Shown here: positions 7,874 through 15,155 of the stretch, piece by piece
Numbering within the stretch: position 1 is the stretch's first letter
How the letters are laid out: each line of letters begins with the position of its first letter
DNA from: a virus
DNA: 24,157 nt
Virus record (IMG/VR): IMGVR_UViG_3300042934_001310
Location: 1 to 24,157 of that record
Direction: 5' to 3' (one strand)
Notes under the pieces: generated by a model
What the model saw: only the letters and a program-made list of their open reading frames with translations
What the model was told of the DNA's origin: nothing
Database searches by the model: none
Position numbers and translations under genes: made by a program

Positions 7874-8229
7874 CCACCAACGCCACTAGCCGAGATTGCC
7901 CATATCCACAGGAACCTAGATTTGGTGGGAACAGTGGGAACAGTGGGAACAGCCAGCAGGGCCGGGGCCCACAGCCGTTCCCACCCAATAAAAAGAGTGG
8001 GAACAAGTGGGAACACACAATCGCTTTCCAATATAAGCGTGATGCTTATCAACCCTGTTTGGTTATCACAGTTCCCACAAAAATCGGCGTGGGAACAAAC
8101 TGGGAACAGAAAAACACCGCTGCAGGCCGCGAGTTTGCTGGGGCGTTCCCACTGTTCCCACTGTTCCCACACTTTTTAAATTCACAGGAACTTGTGTATG
8201 TGAGTATTGCAATGGAGGTAACTCCATGA
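7870..8229 (+). CDS. Doubtful frame over the iteron region, 119 aa
   Basis: An open frame that starts in the helicase stop (ATGA) and ends over the next start. Its product contains GNSGNSGNS and FPLFPLFP stretches. These are just translations of the GTGGGAACA repeats in direct and inverted orientation, and the rest is unremarkable. Coupled start and stop favour a gene. The repeat structure, which explains most of its sequence, favours non-coding origin DNA that happens to stay open. I keep it at low confidence. Confidence 0.25.
   Translation: MTTNATSRDCPYPQEPRFGGNSGNSGNSQQGRGPQPFPPNKKSGNKWEHTIAFQYKRDAYQPCLVITVPTKIGVGTNWEQKNTAAGREFAGAFPLFPLFPHFLNSQELVYVSIAMEVTP
7925..8170. repeat. Iteron cluster, candidate replication origin
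   Basis: Perfect GTGGGAACA occurs three times in tandem at 7925-7951, then at 7997-8005, 8007-8015 and 8089-8097, with a one-mismatch copy at 8100-8108. The inverse GTTCCCAC occurs at 7977-7984, 8071-8078, 8145-8152, 8154-8161 and 8163-8170, the last two preceded by T. That makes twelve copies in 246 bp, clustered as a direct triplet at the left end and an inverted triplet at the right end. P4 and similar satellites have short direct and inverted iterons recognised by the replicase near their replication gene, and this cluster follows the helicase directly. The middle contains an AT-richer stretch (about 8015-8075) suited to unwinding. Confidence 0.75.
8033..8049. repeat. Short perfect inverted repeat inside the iteron cluster
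   Basis: ATAAGC-GTGAT-GCTTAT is a perfect 6-bp stem with a 5-nt loop, in the AT-rich centre between the left and right iteron groups. It could be a structured initiation point or a binding site for an accessory factor. Confidence 0.4.
8212..8227 (+). promoter_or_regulatory. Hairpin that buries a Shine-Dalgarno site and start codon
   Basis: ATGGAG-GTAA-CTCCAT is a perfect 6-bp inverted repeat. Its left arm and loop contain the GGAGG ribosome site, and its right arm ends in the first two bases of the ATG at 8226. In mRNA this would hold back translation of the next gene unless opened by upstream ribosomes or a protein. The structure is seen; regulation is inferred. Confidence 0.45.
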
Positions 8230-8528
8230 GCCTCCTTGCCGACCTGCTCAATCACATGCCGCCGAACGTTGCTGGTGCTGGCAAACCACCCATGGCGAAA
8301 CGCACCCCGGATCGTCCGCGCCTGGTGCTGGTCGAGCCTGCCCAATTGCCACCCAGCCCGTACGCCAACGCCGCCAATGCCACGCCTGAATGGCGCCAGG
8401 CCCGCGACCAGTACATCAGCCATGTCATGACCTGCCGGGGCTGCTATGCGCCCGCTGGTCGCCACTGCCTGATCGGTACCGAGCTGCGCGCCACCTACGA
8501 CAACACGCCGATGGAGGCCCATCCATGA
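8226..8528 (+). CDS. Small protein with a cysteine cluster, 100 aa
   Basis: Not a named family. After a proline-rich N-terminal half, the C-terminal part (about 55-90) reads WRQARDQYISHVMTCRGC and then YAPAGRHC. H66, C70, C73, H80 and C81 could form one zinc site. Such small zinc-binding proteins are common next to satellite replication genes and may act as DNA-binding or adaptor proteins. Its start is in the hairpin at 8212-8227, and its stop overlaps the next gene (ATGA). Moderate confidence that it is real; function unknown. Confidence 0.65.
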   Translation: MSLLADLLNHMPPNVAGAGKPPMAKRTPDRPRLVLVEPAQLPPSPYANAANATPEWRQARDQYISHVMTCRGCYAPAGRHCLIGTELRATYDNTPMEAHP

Positions 8529-9124
8529 CGCTCACACCGACCATGCGCCTGTGCGATATCGCCTTGAAGCCAGGTATCAGCGCCAGTACGCAACTCATCA
8601 CGACGCGGCGCATCTGCCGCAACATCAGCCGCAATCTCGATTCGATCCGCGCCGAGCGACGTGCCATGTGTCGGCAGATGGGCAAGCTGAAAGCGTTCCT
8701 GCCGTTCACCCGACAGGCCATTGCCGATCTGCAGGAGCAAGCGCAGACGCACCGTTCTGTTGAGCGAGCCAAGGCGCTGGTGGCGCTGGCCGGGTTTGGC
8801 CGGTCGCTGCTGTTCGACCATGACGGGCTGGCCCAGGCCTTGGGGTACGACCGTCTGTGCGACCTGCTGAGCGTGAACACGGTGGAGCGCGAGCAGGCCA
8901 GGCAGGAGGGCGTCAACAGCCTGGAAGGCCTGGTATTCACCTATGCGCTGGAGGACAGCGCAGAGCGCCGGGCGCAGGAGTGGAATGACGCACCACTGTT
9001 CAACGCCTGTCACGCCGCCATGGCGGACTTCATCAGGGATTGCCCCGATGGGGTGTTGCCTGACCCGTTCGCACCTGGGGCGCCATTCGGGCCGAAGCTG
9101 CCACCCAAGCTGAACGTGGTGTAA
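8525..9124 (+). CDS. Hypothetical helical protein, 199 aa
   Basis: I chose the ATG at 8525, which overlaps the stop of the gene before it by ATGA; the longer frame from 8390 only adds out-of-family residues. Not recognised. Residues 30-80 form a strongly basic helix (RRICRNISRNLDSIRAERRAMCRQMGKLKAF) followed by a likely coiled segment. Residues 95-150 look like a compact domain (FGRSLLFDHDGLAQALGYDRLCDLLSVNTVEREQAR). The end is proline-rich. Basic helices suggest nucleic-acid binding. It belongs to the operon that carries the replication genes. Confidence 0.65.
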   Translation: MTLTPTMRLCDIALKPGISASTQLITTRRICRNISRNLDSIRAERRAMCRQMGKLKAFLPFTRQAIADLQEQAQTHRSVERAKALVALAGFGRSLLFDHDGLAQALGYDRLCDLLSVNTVEREQARQEGVNSLEGLVFTYALEDSAERRAQEWNDAPLFNACHAAMADFIRDCPDGVLPDPFAPGAPFGPKLPPKLNVV

Positions 9125-9127
9125 GCC

Positions 9128-10072
9128 ATGGCCGCGCCAGCAATGAAACAGGCGGATTCAGCCACTAGGACGAAACAACGGGTTTCAGACGATCAGCGCC
9201 GGCAGGTGCTGGACCTGCGCCGCCGTCACTCGCTGCGTGAAGTGGCCGAGATGACCGGCCTGCCGCTGGGAACGGTGAAGACCCTGGTTTCACGTTCCGG
9301 GGCGTTCCGCGACAACGAACAGCATCGCGCCATGTTCACCATGCCGCCGATCAGCGCCAGCACCGAGACCCTGCCGAGCGTGCCCGAGCTGCCGCCGCAG
9401 GAGGTGGTCACCGGTGATAAGGAGGTGGATGCGGTGCTGTGGCTGCGCTCGATCATCGGCACCGGTCAGAGCGTTCTGATTGAGCGAGCCATGGAGGGCG
9501 CCAAGAAGATCAGGACGCCGCTCGATGTGCTGGAGAAGCGCTACACGGCTCATCTGATGGCTGCCAACCCCGGCCATCCTTTCGCGGCCATGTCGTCGTT
9601 CGGCTTCGCTGACCTGGATGCGCTGGCCACTCGGGCCGTCAAGCAGCACCAGTTGAGGCTGGAAGGCGCTGCCCGCTTCGGTGATGCCTTGCTGGCCGAC
9701 ACCGAGGCGGAAGCGTTCTGCATCAACGCGCTGCGTGGTTTGGAACAAAGCGGTCCTCTGCTCGATTTTGACAAGACGCAGGTCGCCGCCCGGTTCAACG
9801 CCCATCCTGAGCTGCTACCACACACCCTGGCTGATTGCCTGTACGAACTGGACTACTGGGATCACCTGTACCGGATGCGTAACGCCGTCAACCGTGACGC
9901 CAGCGACGGACCGGCCGAGGCCACAGCGCGAGATTGGTTTGTGTTCGGCCTGCTGGCGCAGGTCCGGCCCCGCGACAAAGCCGAGGCGCTGACGGTGTTC
10001 CGCTACCTGGTCGCCAGCGAGCGCGACGACATGGCCGAGTCGGAGGCAATTCTTTGCAACCTGATCGGATAG
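9128..10072 (+). CDS. Helix-turn-helix protein, putative regulator
   Basis: A 314-residue protein with an N-terminal Hin/Trp-repressor-like HTH at about 20-58 (SDDQRRQVLDLRRRHSLREVAEMTGLPLGTVKTLVSRSG, with S35 to T49 as the turn region). The larger C-terminal part (about 95-314) is helical and unrecognised. It lies last before the tape measure gene, so it could be the activator of the late gene, like Delta in P4 or Ogr in P2, although those are zinc-finger proteins and this is not. The start has no good Shine-Dalgarno site; a second ATG at 9143 is an alternative. A terminase small subunit also starts with such an HTH, but no large subunit is present. Confidence 0.6.
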   Translation: MAAPAMKQADSATRTKQRVSDDQRRQVLDLRRRHSLREVAEMTGLPLGTVKTLVSRSGAFRDNEQHRAMFTMPPISASTETLPSVPELPPQEVVTGDKEVDAVLWLRSIIGTGQSVLIERAMEGAKKIRTPLDVLEKRYTAHLMAANPGHPFAAMSSFGFADLDALATRAVKQHQLRLEGAARFGDALLADTEAEAFCINALRGLEQSGPLLDFDKTQVAARFNAHPELLPHTLADCLYELDYWDHLYRMRNAVNRDASDGPAEATARDWFVFGLLAQVRPRDKAEALTVFRYLVASERDDMAESEAILCNLIG

Positions 10073-10181
10073 TCAGGTTGTGCCATCAGCGCAGATCAAC
10101 ACCAACGGGCATAGCCCACTACCGGCGCAAGCAGCGCCATCGAGAGAGCACGATGAGACTAGAACGAGTCAGGAGGAGCAT

Positions 10182-13100
10182 ATGACGACCATTGCCGAGC
10201 TTGGAATACGGGTAGATAGCGGGGACGCTGCCCAGGCGGCGACTGATCTCGAAAGGCTGACGGAGGCTGGTAAGCGCAGCGAGGAGTCAGCAGGCAGGAC
10301 TGGGCGGGCATGGGAGTCGGCGCTCGCTGGCATGCAAGGCGACACCCGGCAGATCGTGGTGGAACTGCAACAGCTCAACGCCAAGCAGGCCCATCTGGCG
10401 CAACAGATGATCACTGTGGGGCGTGCTGTCACCACCGCCTCAACAGCGTTCAGCGGAGCCGCGGCTAACATGACAGCCATGCGCACCGGCGCAGAGAAGG
10501 CTGGCCAAGCGCAGACTGCGTTATCGACTGTGAACGACGTAGCTGCGCAATCTGCACGCCGATCTGCAGAGGGCGTCGAGCAGCAACAGGCCCGACTGCT
10601 TGGTATGGCAAAGGCCTCACTGGAGGCTAGTGGATACGTTCAGTCGCTGAACCACGCCACTCAGCAGAGCATCGAGGTCACTCGCCAGGCCAATACGGTG
10701 CTATCAGACCGGACGAGCCAGCAGGCTGCCATTGCCAGCAGAGCGCAGGCGATCCTAGCCAGTGAGGACAGGCTAGCGGCTGCCTCGAGGGCCACCACAG
10801 CAGCCCAGCGCGATGAGAGCAAGGCCCTGAGCGAACTGCTAGGCAAGATCGACCCGACAGTGGCTGCTTTGGGGCGCCTGGATGATATGGAGCGCAAGCT
10901 ACAGGGATACCGGACTTCCGGCGCGCTCGATGCGGAGACTTTTGGCGAGTACAAGACGAAGCTGGACCAGACCCGCAATGCCTTGGGCGGTGTCGATATT
11001 GCGCTGGGCAAGACCGGAGTGAGCGCAAAACAGACCGCTGCCGCGATGCGGATGCTGCCGGCGCAGTTCTCAGATGTGGTAGTCAGCCTGCAGGCCGGCC
11101 AATCGCCGCTCACTGTTCTTTTGCAGCAGGGCGCCCAGGTCAAAGACTCGTTCGGCGGTGCTGGTGCTGCTGCTCGAGCAATGGGCGGCTACGTCGCTGG
11201 ACTGGTGACGCCTGTTAACGCTGCTGCCGCAGCCGTTGGAGTTCTAGCGGTTGCTGCTTATCAAGCTGGTAGAGAGCAGGACGCTTTCAATCAAGCAGTC
11301 ATCCTCACTGGAAACTACGCTGGCACGTCCGGCGCCAAGCTGACAGACCTGGCCAAGCAGATCAGCGCTACCGTGGGTACCACTGGCGCCGCCGCGTCGA
11401 CGCTGGCGCAGATTGCTGGCGCAGGGGACCTAGCCGGCGAGAGTTTCAAGATAGTCGCTACCACAGCGCTCGAAATGGAAAAGGTAACAGGCCGAGCTGT
11501 GGACGAAACGCTGGCGGATTTCCGAAAGATCGCTGATGACCCGGTGAAGGCTGCCGAGGATCTGAACAGGCGCTATCACTGGCTGACGGCATCCACGCTC
11601 GAGCAGGTTCGCGCCCTGGTCGATCAAGGCGAGAAAACCGAGGCCGTGAGAATAGTCACCGAGCAATTCGGCGAGACCATGACCCGTCGGGCGCAGCTCA
11701 TCAAGGAGGAAATGAGCGGCCTGCCGAAGCTGTTCAATGATATCGGGGATGCCGCCGCCAAGATGTGGGATGGCATCAAGGGCGTATGGCGTGATCCCAC
11801 CTTGGATAAGGTTGCAGATGGTCTGCGCCTTCAAATCAGCTCTATGGAAAATATCCGAAAAGATTTCCGCAACGAGGGCAATTATGACCCCAAAAAGCTG
11901 AAAGCTTGGAGGGCCAGACTGGCTGCAATTGAAGGCCTCTCGAAGCCTGCTACTGGTGTAGTTAGCGCGCAGGGTCAAAGCGACAATGACAAGCTCAATG
12001 CGCTGCTCGATCGTGCCGCTCCGAAGGCTGAGAAGCTGGCAGATCGCATGAAAGAGATTGAGCGGCTCGTGGCCTCGAGCCGTAAGGAGGGGTTTACCGT
12101 TACAGATGAGCAGGTCGAGCAGCTGCGCGCTAAAGCAAGGAAAGACTTCAAGGAGACGAAGACGCCTACAACTCCGGTCAACCTCACGGATGTGAAGGAT
12201 TCACGCAACGCCTTGTCCATGATCCTTTCCGACTACCGAGGGTACGAGAGGGAGCTGAGCGCAATCCAGAAGTCAGGCGTGATTTCGCAGGAAGCGGTGT
12301 ACGCCCAACGGGTGTCCTTGGCCAAGCGGCAGCGGGCGGATGTAACGGGTGCTTACACGGAGGAAATTCAGGCGCTCGAAGAGGCCAAGGGGCTAGCATC
12401 TACCACCGGCGGGCAGCGTATCCAGCTTGACCAGCGAATCGCAAAAGCTCGCTCTGAAATGGTCCGTGCTCAGCGGGAGGCTGACTCTGAGCTGGCAGTG
12501 CTGGCCACGAACGAGCAGGGCAGGCTGGCCAAGCAGGAGGTCGCGGTCAAGGCGTACACCGATCAGCTCGAGCGGCAGCGGCAGGCGCTGGCGACGTCCG
12601 GTACTCGGGCAGCCAATGCCTTGGGCATGGGCGACCGGCAGGCCGGGCTGCAAAGCAATTTGGACAGCGCAACCGACCGGTTCAACGAGGACCGCGCCCG
12701 GCTGCTTGATCGCCGGCGCACAGCCCCTGACAAATACTCCCAAGGCGACTACGAGCGCGATCTGGTCATCCTCGCTCAAGCGGAAGACCGGTACCGGGAA
12801 ACCGTGGTCGACAACTACGACAAGATCACGGTGGCCCAAGGCGACTGGCGCAACGGCGCTTCCTCTGCCTTCCAGAACTACCTGGAGCAGGCACGGGACG
12901 TGGCCGGCCAGACCCGGACGTTGTTCACCGGCGCCTTCACCTCCATGGAGGACGCAGTGGTCAACTTCGCCATGACCGGCAAGCTGTCGTTCTCCGACTT
13001 CACCAAGTCGATACTCGCGGACATGGCCCGGATTGCGACACAGCAGGCGGCATCCAGTCTGCTTTCCAGCCTCGGGACGTCTGCCTTGGGCGGGTGGCTG

Positions 13101-13613
13101 GGGGGCGGTGGTGCTGCTATTGGCGCTACCGGCGCTGCTGGCGCGGCCGGTGGAGGCGGCTTTGATTTCGGTCTCGGCGTTGCCTCGGCAGGAATGACCT
13201 ACCGTCCTGGCGGTTTCTCTGCTGGCGGTTACACCGGTGACGGCGGCAAATACGAGCCGGCCGGGGTCGTGCACGGCGGCGAGTTCGTGCTGAGGCGTGA
13301 GGTAGTCAGCCAGCCCGGCATGCGTGACTACCTAGATACGCTGAACACCCGCGGCTACGTCGATGGCGGCTATGTCGACTCCATCACCACGCAGCCAATC
13401 CCGCGTCAGACGGCTGTAGGCGGCAATAGTTTTCCCATTAGTGTCTCGGTTTCGGCCGGCGGAGAAGGAGGCGCGGCATCAGCAGTGACAAGCGCGGAGG
13501 CGGCGGAGTCAGGCAAACGCATTCAACAGGCCGTCAAGTACGAAGTAGAAACGGCAATCGCAAAATCATTGCGCCACGGTGGCGCCATTTGGCGCGCGGT
13601 GAATGGGAGATAA
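10182..13613 (+). CDS. Lambda-type tail tape measure protein
   Basis: A 1143-residue tape measure protein, the scaffold that sets siphophage tail length and passes DNA out at infection. I chose the ATG at 10182 because AGGAGG lies 7 nt upstream; the frame is open from 10080 without a ribosome site. The N-terminus (TIAELGIRVDSGDAAQAATDLERL) is the typical start of H-family tape measures. A long coiled-coil region follows. Then comes MRMLPAQFSDVVVSLQAGQSP at about 288, a hydrophobic stretch at about 337-360, and the conserved C-terminal NFAMTGKLSFSDFTKSIL block at about 928 (the TIGR01541-type domain). A Gly/Ala-rich linker (about 970-1000) and a globular end complete it. It is full length and intact. 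No other tail, head or packaging gene is present in the window, so this is an orphan morphogenesis gene in a satellite-like setting. Confidence 0.92.
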   Translation: MTTIAELGIRVDSGDAAQAATDLERLTEAGKRSEESAGRTGRAWESALAGMQGDTRQIVVELQQLNAKQAHLAQQMITVGRAVTTASTAFSGAAANMTAMRTGAEKAGQAQTALSTVNDVAAQSARRSAEGVEQQQARLLGMAKASLEASGYVQSLNHATQQSIEVTRQANTVLSDRTSQQAAIASRAQAILASEDRLAAASRATTAAQRDESKALSELLGKIDPTVAALGRLDDMERKLQGYRTSGALDAETFGEYKTKLDQTRNALGGVDIALGKTGVSAKQTAAAMRMLPAQFSDVVVSLQAGQSPLTVLLQQGAQVKDSFGGAGAAARAMGGYVAGLVTPVNAAAAAVGVLAVAAYQAGREQDAFNQAVILTGNYAGTSGAKLTDLAKQISATVGTTGAAASTLAQIAGAGDLAGESFKIVATTALEMEKVTGRAVDETLADFRKIADDPVKAAEDLNRRYHWLTASTLEQVRALVDQGEKTEAVRIVTEQFGETMTRRAQLIKEEMSGLPKLFNDIGDAAAKMWDGIKGVWRDPTLDKVADGLRLQISSMENIRKDFRNEGNYDPKKLKAWRARLAAIEGLSKPATGVVSAQGQSDNDKLNALLDRAAPKAEKLADRMKEIERLVASSRKEGFTVTDEQVEQLRAKARKDFKETKTPTTPVNLTDVKDSRNALSMILSDYRGYERELSAIQKSGVISQEAVYAQRVSLAKRQRADVTGAYTEEIQALEEAKGLASTTGGQRIQLDQRIAKARSEMVRAQREADSELAVLATNEQGRLAKQEVAVKAYTDQLERQRQALATSGTRAANALGMGDRQAGLQSNLDSATDRFNEDRARLLDRRRTAPDKYSQGDYERDLVILAQAEDRYRETVVDNYDKITVAQGDWRNGASSAFQNYLEQARDVAGQTRTLFTGAFTSMEDAVVNFAMTGKLSFSDFTKSILADMARIATQQAASSLLSSLGTSALGGWLGGGGAAIGATGAAGAAGGGGFDFGLGVASAGMTYRPGGFSAGGYTGDGGKYEPAGVVHGGEFVLRREVVSQPGMRDYLDTLNTRGYVDGGYVDSITTQPIPRQTAVGGNSFPISVSVSAGGEGGAASAVTSAEAAESGKRIQQAVKYEVETAIAKSLRHGGAIWRAVNGR

Positions 13614-13615
13614 CC

Positions 13616-13900
13616 ATGATCGAATACGATAAAGAAGGGCTTGTAGACAAGCTCGTTGCGACCATCTGCAACCACTTCAATAGTAAGTTTGCAGAACAGC
13701 CAGATGCCCGGACGGCTAGGGAAACGCTGAAGGAAATGACTGATACCGTCACGCTGGTGACCGCCGCGCTGATGCCAGGTTTCGAGGATGATCCGGTGGA
13801 GTACATACGGCTAGGTCGAGCCGGTTCTAGCCAGGCTCTCCAAGGGCTTTTGAAGACTGTAATGACCCCTGACAGCAAGGCTTGGTCGCCGCGGAGCTGA
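13616..13900 (+). CDS. Small protein downstream of the tape measure gene, 94 aa
   Basis: Start at 13616, 2 nt after the tape measure stop, with GGGAG about 8 nt upstream. Not recognised. A soluble alpha-helical protein (MIEYDKEGLVDKLVATICNHFNSKFAEQPDARTARETLKEM) with no membrane segment. Its position right behind the tape measure gene suggests co-expression and possibly a chaperone or assembly-partner role, as the G/GT proteins have for lambda H. Those sit upstream in phages, so this is speculative. A strong terminator follows. Confidence 0.7.
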   Translation: MIEYDKEGLVDKLVATICNHFNSKFAEQPDARTARETLKEMTDTVTLVTAALMPGFEDDPVEYIRLGRAGSSQALQGLLKTVMTPDSKAWSPRS

Positions 13901-13912
13901 GCGGGAATGGAG

Positions 13913-13941
13913 AAGCCGCCTGAAGCAGGCGGCTTTCTTCT
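13913..13941. terminator. Bidirectional intrinsic terminator
   Basis: GCCGCCT-GAAGC-AGGCGGC is a perfect 7-bp stem followed by TTTCTTCT and preceded by AGAA. It lies between two convergent genes and should stop both the tape measure operon (+) and the lipoprotein gene (-), though the minus-strand T-run is short. Confidence 0.85.
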
Positions 13942-13949
13942 GGCAGAAT

Positions 13950-14558
13950 TTACTGGAGGTCGGAGACATACGATTGCAGAGTTTCGACGTAGGGCGTGTA
14001 CTGCTTTTCCCACTCATCGTCACCTGACAGTACGTTGCTTTCGTCATGACGGTAGACCTGCGCGATTTTCCAGCCACCCTCGGTCTTCTCGATCAGGTAT
14101 TTAAAGTGCGCCCCCATCTTCCTGGCCCGCTGTTGGTCTGAAGTCCCTGTTGAGCTTGACGGAGTGGCATTTGTGATCTTTGCGAAAGCGATCGCTCTGG
14201 TGTCGGTCTCCTGCTTGACCTGCAGAATCTCTCGATCATAAAGGGATCGCCAGCACACCGCTCTAGAGCTGTTCACTGACTGCTCTACAGCACCTGTCGA
14301 CACGCCGGCCACGTCGAATTCGTCCACATCTTTCCGGACAAAGGACTGGCATCTGGCGTACTCCATGGCTTCCTTGGTGTCCAGGTAGCGCCACCAGGTT
14401 TTCAACGCCTGGTCAGGCGATGTGGTGTTGATCTCGAAGTCATAGCCGACGGTCGCCGCTGGCGCTTGGGGCTGCGAGCCTGTACCGAAGACCGACGACG
14501 CCTTGTCGCAGGCCGCCAGACTCAAGCAAAGGGGCAGGATGGCAAGTGCCTTTCTCAT
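13950..14558 (-). CDS. Lipoprotein of unknown function
   Basis: A 202-residue exported lipoprotein. The start at 14558 (MRKALAILPLCLSLAACDK) has GAGAA about 9 nt upstream; an ATG three codons earlier is possible but too close to that site. The signal peptide ends in the lipobox LAAC, so the mature protein should carry lipid on C17. D18 follows the cysteine, which is the classic inner-membrane retention signal. The mature part contains SPDQALKTWWRYLDTKEAMEYARC and near the end GGWKIAQVYR, a layout like small NTF2/DUF4878-type lipoproteins. It is transcribed against the satellite operon and convergent with it, so it is likely a separately expressed cargo gene. A superinfection-exclusion role is possible but unsupported by motif. 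Confidence 0.8.
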   Translation of the reverse strand: MRKALAILPLCLSLAACDKASSVFGTGSQPQAPAATVGYDFEINTTSPDQALKTWWRYLDTKEAMEYARCQSFVRKDVDEFDVAGVSTGAVEQSVNSSRAVCWRSLYDREILQVKQETDTRAIAFAKITNATPSSSTGTSDQQRARKMGAHFKYLIEKTEGGWKIAQVYRHDESNVLSGDDEWEKQYTPYVETLQSYVSDLQ

Positions 14559-14780
14559 AAAGTCCATTTCTCGATGGTGGTTAGTTGCGGCATTCTGCCA
14601 ATGGGAGCGGCTGCTGGCCAGGCGCCTCGTCGGTCACGTGCGCCAGCAGAGGTTCGCGCCACGAAATGCGAACTCATGGTTCCGTGGCGCGAGGCAGACC
14701 GAAACGTCTCACTGAGATCATATGGTCTGTCTCGCCGACCTGGCAGCTATGGCGCCCGGGAGGGGCCGGCAACCAACGAC

Positions 14781-15097
14781 GGTAACCGCACTTGGTAACC
14801 AGCTTGGCCATGGCGTCCGGTCGCCCTGCACCAGCGCCGAACCTTAACAATTGCTAACAGGCTGGAGGGCCGGTCAACCCAAGCCGGACCGTCTCGATGT
14901 CAACTTCTGACCAGGTAGCTGGTGCGAGCCAGGTCAGCCGGTATCCACCTTGGTATCCACTAAATGGGCAGGTTTCGCAGGCAGGACCTGGGCTGATTCA
15001 CGCAGTGGTACGCAGCCAGGTACGCGCTGCTGGTACGCATTCAGGCGCTGGTGGTGGTCTAGTTCGCACCGGTGGTTCGCGCATATGGTTTGCAACC
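14781..15097. repeat. Array of short GGTNNNC repeats in a gene-free stretch
   Basis: The gap between the divergent lipoprotein gene and the HEPN-like gene (14559-15155) holds no convincing gene. Within it are many related heptamers: GGTAACC at 14781 and 14794, GGTCGCC at 14819, GGTCAGCC at 14932, GGTATCCAC at 14940 and 14952, GGTTTCGC at 14971, GGTACGC at 15007, 15019 and 15032, and GGTTCGC at 15074. Several are spaced 12-13 bp, near one and a fifth helical turns. They may be binding sites for a recombination, partition or regulatory protein. No matching protein can be named. Confidence 0.5.
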
Positions 15098-15155
15098 CTC
15101 ACTGTGCGGACTAGACGGCTACAATGGAGACCAATTTTTCCCGCGCACGAGGAAC

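Noticed and set aside
7925-8170. CRISPR array
   Set aside because: Units are 9 bp, partly inverted and without uniform spacers; CRISPR repeats are longer and all direct.
7528-8172. Minus-strand open frame with WEQWEQWE repeats
   Set aside because: The repeats are the iterons read on the other strand, and the rest is opposite the helicase gene.
9128-10072. Terminase small subunit
   Set aside because: The HTH fits, but there is no large subunit, and the remainder does not resemble the family.
12393-13274. Long minus-strand open frame (293 codons) inside the tape measure gene
   Set aside because: It lies wholly opposite a well-supported gene, has no ribosome site or recognisable domain, and is explained by high GC third positions.
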